Shown: positions 62,258-64,000 of the stretch, piece after piece
Layout of the letters: the number at the start of each line of letters is the position of its first letter
How positions within the stretch are numbered: position 1 is the first letter of the stretch
NCBI RefSeq assembly: GCF_965227725.1
Contig: NZ_CBDDGH010000001.1
Location: forward strand, 186,001-250,000
DNA from: Shimia sp965227725
GTDB lineage: Bacteria > Pseudomonadota > Alphaproteobacteria > Rhodobacterales > Rhodobacteraceae
Length of the DNA stretch: 64,000 bases
Reading direction: 5' to 3'
Position numbers and translations under genes: made by a program
Notes under the pieces: generated by a model
Seen by the model: only the letters and a program-made list of their open reading frames with translations
The model's database searches: none
Told to the model about the DNA's origin: nothing

Positions 62258-63444
62258 GCGGCAGCCTCCTTGGACAGCTCAGGGCGTGAAGCTTTGCGCT
62301 TTAGCACCAACAGCGCCAACCCGCCGTACACCAGCATTTGCAGCGCCAACCATCCCAAGGTTGGAAGCGAAGTCTCAATTGGGGTTCCGCGCAAAACCTG
62401 ATCCACCCGCAATTGCAGATACGGAATCAAGGGCAGCAAACCGCCCCATGCCCAGGCAAAATTGTTCATCATAATGCGTGGAAAGCTGATCCCTGCGAAA
62501 CCAAAGGCAGGACCAGTCATAACGCCAGTCATGCCAAGTGCAGCAACCGTATCGCCAGCAACCGTCGCAATGAATGCCCCCAAGCAAAGAGAACTTGCGA
62601 TGAACAGCAACGAATACGCCACATGCAGCAGCATGCTGCCCTGAAACGGGGCATCAAAGTAGCCAAAAAGAATGGCGTCGCCAAAGATAAGCGTCAGCAA
62701 AAACGCCAATAGGTAGGGTGTCAGTTTGCCCGCCAAAGCAGGCAGCGCCGAGCCTCCCAAACGCACCAAATTCCGCGCGCCATTGTGCTGTTGCAGATCC
62801 CGCGCGACGTTCAGCGCAGCTCCGGCACTGATAAAAATCAAAAGAACCGTCGGCATTAGCGCTGCGAGCAGGAACTGAGTGTAATCCAACGCCGGATTAA
62901 ACAACGGGCTTTGCTGCAACGGGATTGGCCGAATGGCCTCAAGTGCCGCCTCTTGGGTTAGGCCATTGTTTGTCAACACGCGCACCGAGACACCGGCAGA
63001 AAAGGTCGAAAGCGCTTGCCGCGTTGCGCGGGAGACAATGCCACCAATCGTCAAAAGCTGATTGTTATAGAAGGTAACGACTTCTGGCTGGCGCGCGCTC
63101 AGCAAATCTCTCTCCATGTTTTCAGGAAAGAGGATAACCGCGTAGACATCGCCGCGAATGATCGCCTGCTTGCCTTCTGCCAGGTTTGCCACTTGCAGCG
63201 TCACCGTGACATCCGGTGTTGCATCTACCATACGGATCGCTTGTCGCGACAAAGACGTGCCGTCGTTGTCGACAACAGCCACCGACAGATCACGCGGCAA
63301 CCCCGCGGAAAACACCGCGGAAAGCAGCAACATCAAAAACAGAGGAAACGGCCCGAGCATAAATGCAAGGTTGGGGCGTGCCTGTATCCGTCTGAGTTCT
63401 CGGCGAAAAACGCGCCAAAAGCCGGCAGGGAGTGGGCGCGCCAT
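62254..63444 (-). CDS. ABC-2 type transporter permease, first of pair
   Basis: 396 residues with the same plan as the next gene: N-terminal TM near residue 30 (LAFMLGPFPLFLMLLLSAVF), periplasmic domain, C-terminal TM bundle (FLLAALMPTVLLIFISAGAAL onwards). The two permeases are probably a heterodimer. Three bases separate it from the HlyD-type gene upstream. Confidence 0.88.
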   Translation of the reverse strand: MARPLPAGFWRVFRRELRRIQARPNLAFMLGPFPLFLMLLLSAVFSAGLPRDLSVAVVDNDGTSLSRQAIRMVDATPDVTVTLQVANLAEGKQAIIRGDVYAVILFPENMERDLLSARQPEVVTFYNNQLLTIGGIVSRATRQALSTFSAGVSVRVLTNNGLTQEAALEAIRPIPLQQSPLFNPALDYTQFLLAALMPTVLLIFISAGAALNVARDLQQHNGARNLVRLGGSALPALAGKLTPYLLAFLLTLIFGDAILFGYFDAPFQGSMLLHVAYSLLFIASSLCLGAFIATVAGDTVAALGMTGVMTGPAFGFAGISFPRIMMNNFAWAWGGLLPLIPYLQLRVDQVLRGTPIETSLPTLGWLALQMLVYGGLALLVLKRKASRPELSKEAAA

Positions 63445-63447
63445 GGC

Positions 63448-64000
63448 TCAGCGTCTCTTCCAGGCAATCAGCGCACTCATGCCAGGACGCAGTTCCACAT
63501 CACGCTCAATCGGCTCCAGACGAATAGAGAATGTGCGCAGATCAAAATCACCCGTGGCTTTGGTCGCGCGCCAGTTTGCATAGTTGCCCTCGGCATTGAC
63601 GGCGGTGACCTTCGCGGGGATCATCCGATTGTTGAGTGCAGGAATTTGAACGTCGAGTTCTTGCCCAACGTTAAGCCCGTTCAACAGATCTTCGCGCAGG
63701 TTAAAGGTGAACCAGGCATTTTCAATATCCACAATCGACATCAAAATCGCGCCGGAAGAAAACAGCTCACCAGGTTCCGCAAGACGCGCGGTGACTTGCC
63801 CGTTGATCGGTGCCGAAATGGTTAGCTCGGCAATATCCGTCTTTGTGCGCGACACACTCGCATCCGCCTGCAGAACTTGCGCCTCTGCCGCCGCCTTCTG
63901 TTCCACGCTATTGCCGTTCTGCGCAAGGCGCAGATTGGCTTCCGTGGCCAGAACATTCTGCTTTGCGGCACTTAGCGTATTGGATGCCTCGTCAAGGCGC
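63448..64000 (-). CDS. HlyD-family membrane-fusion protein, N-terminus outside the window
   Basis: The frame is open to the window edge; the GTG at 63906 is internal. Visible are a coiled-coil region rich in Ala/Gln/Asn (AAAEAQVLQADASVSRTKTD), then the lipoyl half-motif LTISAPINGQVTARLAEPGE and the beta-barrel domain (AWFTFNLREDLLNGLNVGQELDVQIP). It ends RPGMSALIAWKRR, typical of EmrA/YbhG-type adaptors. It would link the ABC-2 permease pair to an outer-membrane channel. Confidence 0.88.
   Translation of the reverse strand, partial: RLDEASNTLSAAKQNVLATEANLRLAQNGNSVEQKAAAEAQVLQADASVSRTKTDIAELTISAPINGQVTARLAEPGELFSSGAILMSIVDIENAWFTFNLREDLLNGLNVGQELDVQIPALNNRMIPAKVTAVNAEGNYANWRATKATGDFDLRTFSIRLEPIERDVELRPGMSALIAWKRR

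Overview
The window is high-GC, densely packed chromosomal DNA of an alphaproteobacterium, most likely a marine member of the Rhodobacterales (Roseobacter group). The evidence is gene content and style: a Na+-translocating NADH:quinone oxidoreductase, an Entner-Doudoroff operon under a LacI regulator, a large inositol locus, a NosX-like ApbE, compatible-solute uptake, and ATGA/TGATG start-stop overlaps. I saw no rRNA, tRNA, insertion sequence, phage gene or CRISPR array. Species placement is inference.

Layout. 1-5.8 kb: a tightly overlapping catabolic operon (hydantoinase A and B subunits, FAD oxidoreductase, HpaI-type aldolase, uronate-dehydrogenase-like enzyme). 5.8-9.5 kb: a soluble globin-coupled chemoreceptor, a NosX-like ApbE and a methyltransferase. 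9.6-18.1 kb: an operon of LacI regulator, ABC importer and GH63-type glycosidase with the catalytic residues of glucosylglycerate/mannosylglycerate hydrolases, plus a divergent PfkB kinase. 18.2-32.2 kb: an inositol locus (ABC importer, LacI regulator, three Gfo/Idh dehydrogenases, an IolE/MocC-like enzyme, iolD, a 2-oxoglutarate-type dioxygenase, iolC, iolB, a class II aldolase). One identical 16-bp palindrome lies at both of its divergent promoter regions. 32.2-37 kb: LysR regulator, YcaQ-like glycosylase, alpha/beta hydrolase, small membrane proteins and a YbaY-META protein.

37.1-41.3 kb: a LuxR-type response regulator, a FIST-domain protein and a PAS hybrid histidine kinase, matching the ErdR / NosP / NahK (ErcS') set of Pseudomonas, a candidate nitric-oxide signalling unit. 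41.4-42.7 kb: a DUF4202-CbiX pair. 42.7-48.8 kb: a LacI regulator divergent from gap-zwf-edd-eda, with a good operator between them. 48.8-52.7 kb: kefF-kefC-like genes and a MATE exporter. 52.9-60.3 kb: nqrABCDEF with its divergent maturation genes apbE and nqrM. 60.3-64 kb: a CBS-domain protein and an ABC-2/HlyD export system cut by the window end.

How they work together: substrates imported by the two ABC systems (a glycosylated compatible solute and probably inositols) are broken down to sugars or triose-level intermediates. Glucose-derived carbon would pass through the Entner-Doudoroff operon, which carries its own GAPDH, and NADH would be oxidised by Na+-NQR. Three separate LacI regulators, each with a visible palindrome, govern the three carbon modules. 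An 11-bp phased tandem repeat occurs in three unrelated intergenic regions and is the most notable non-coding signal.
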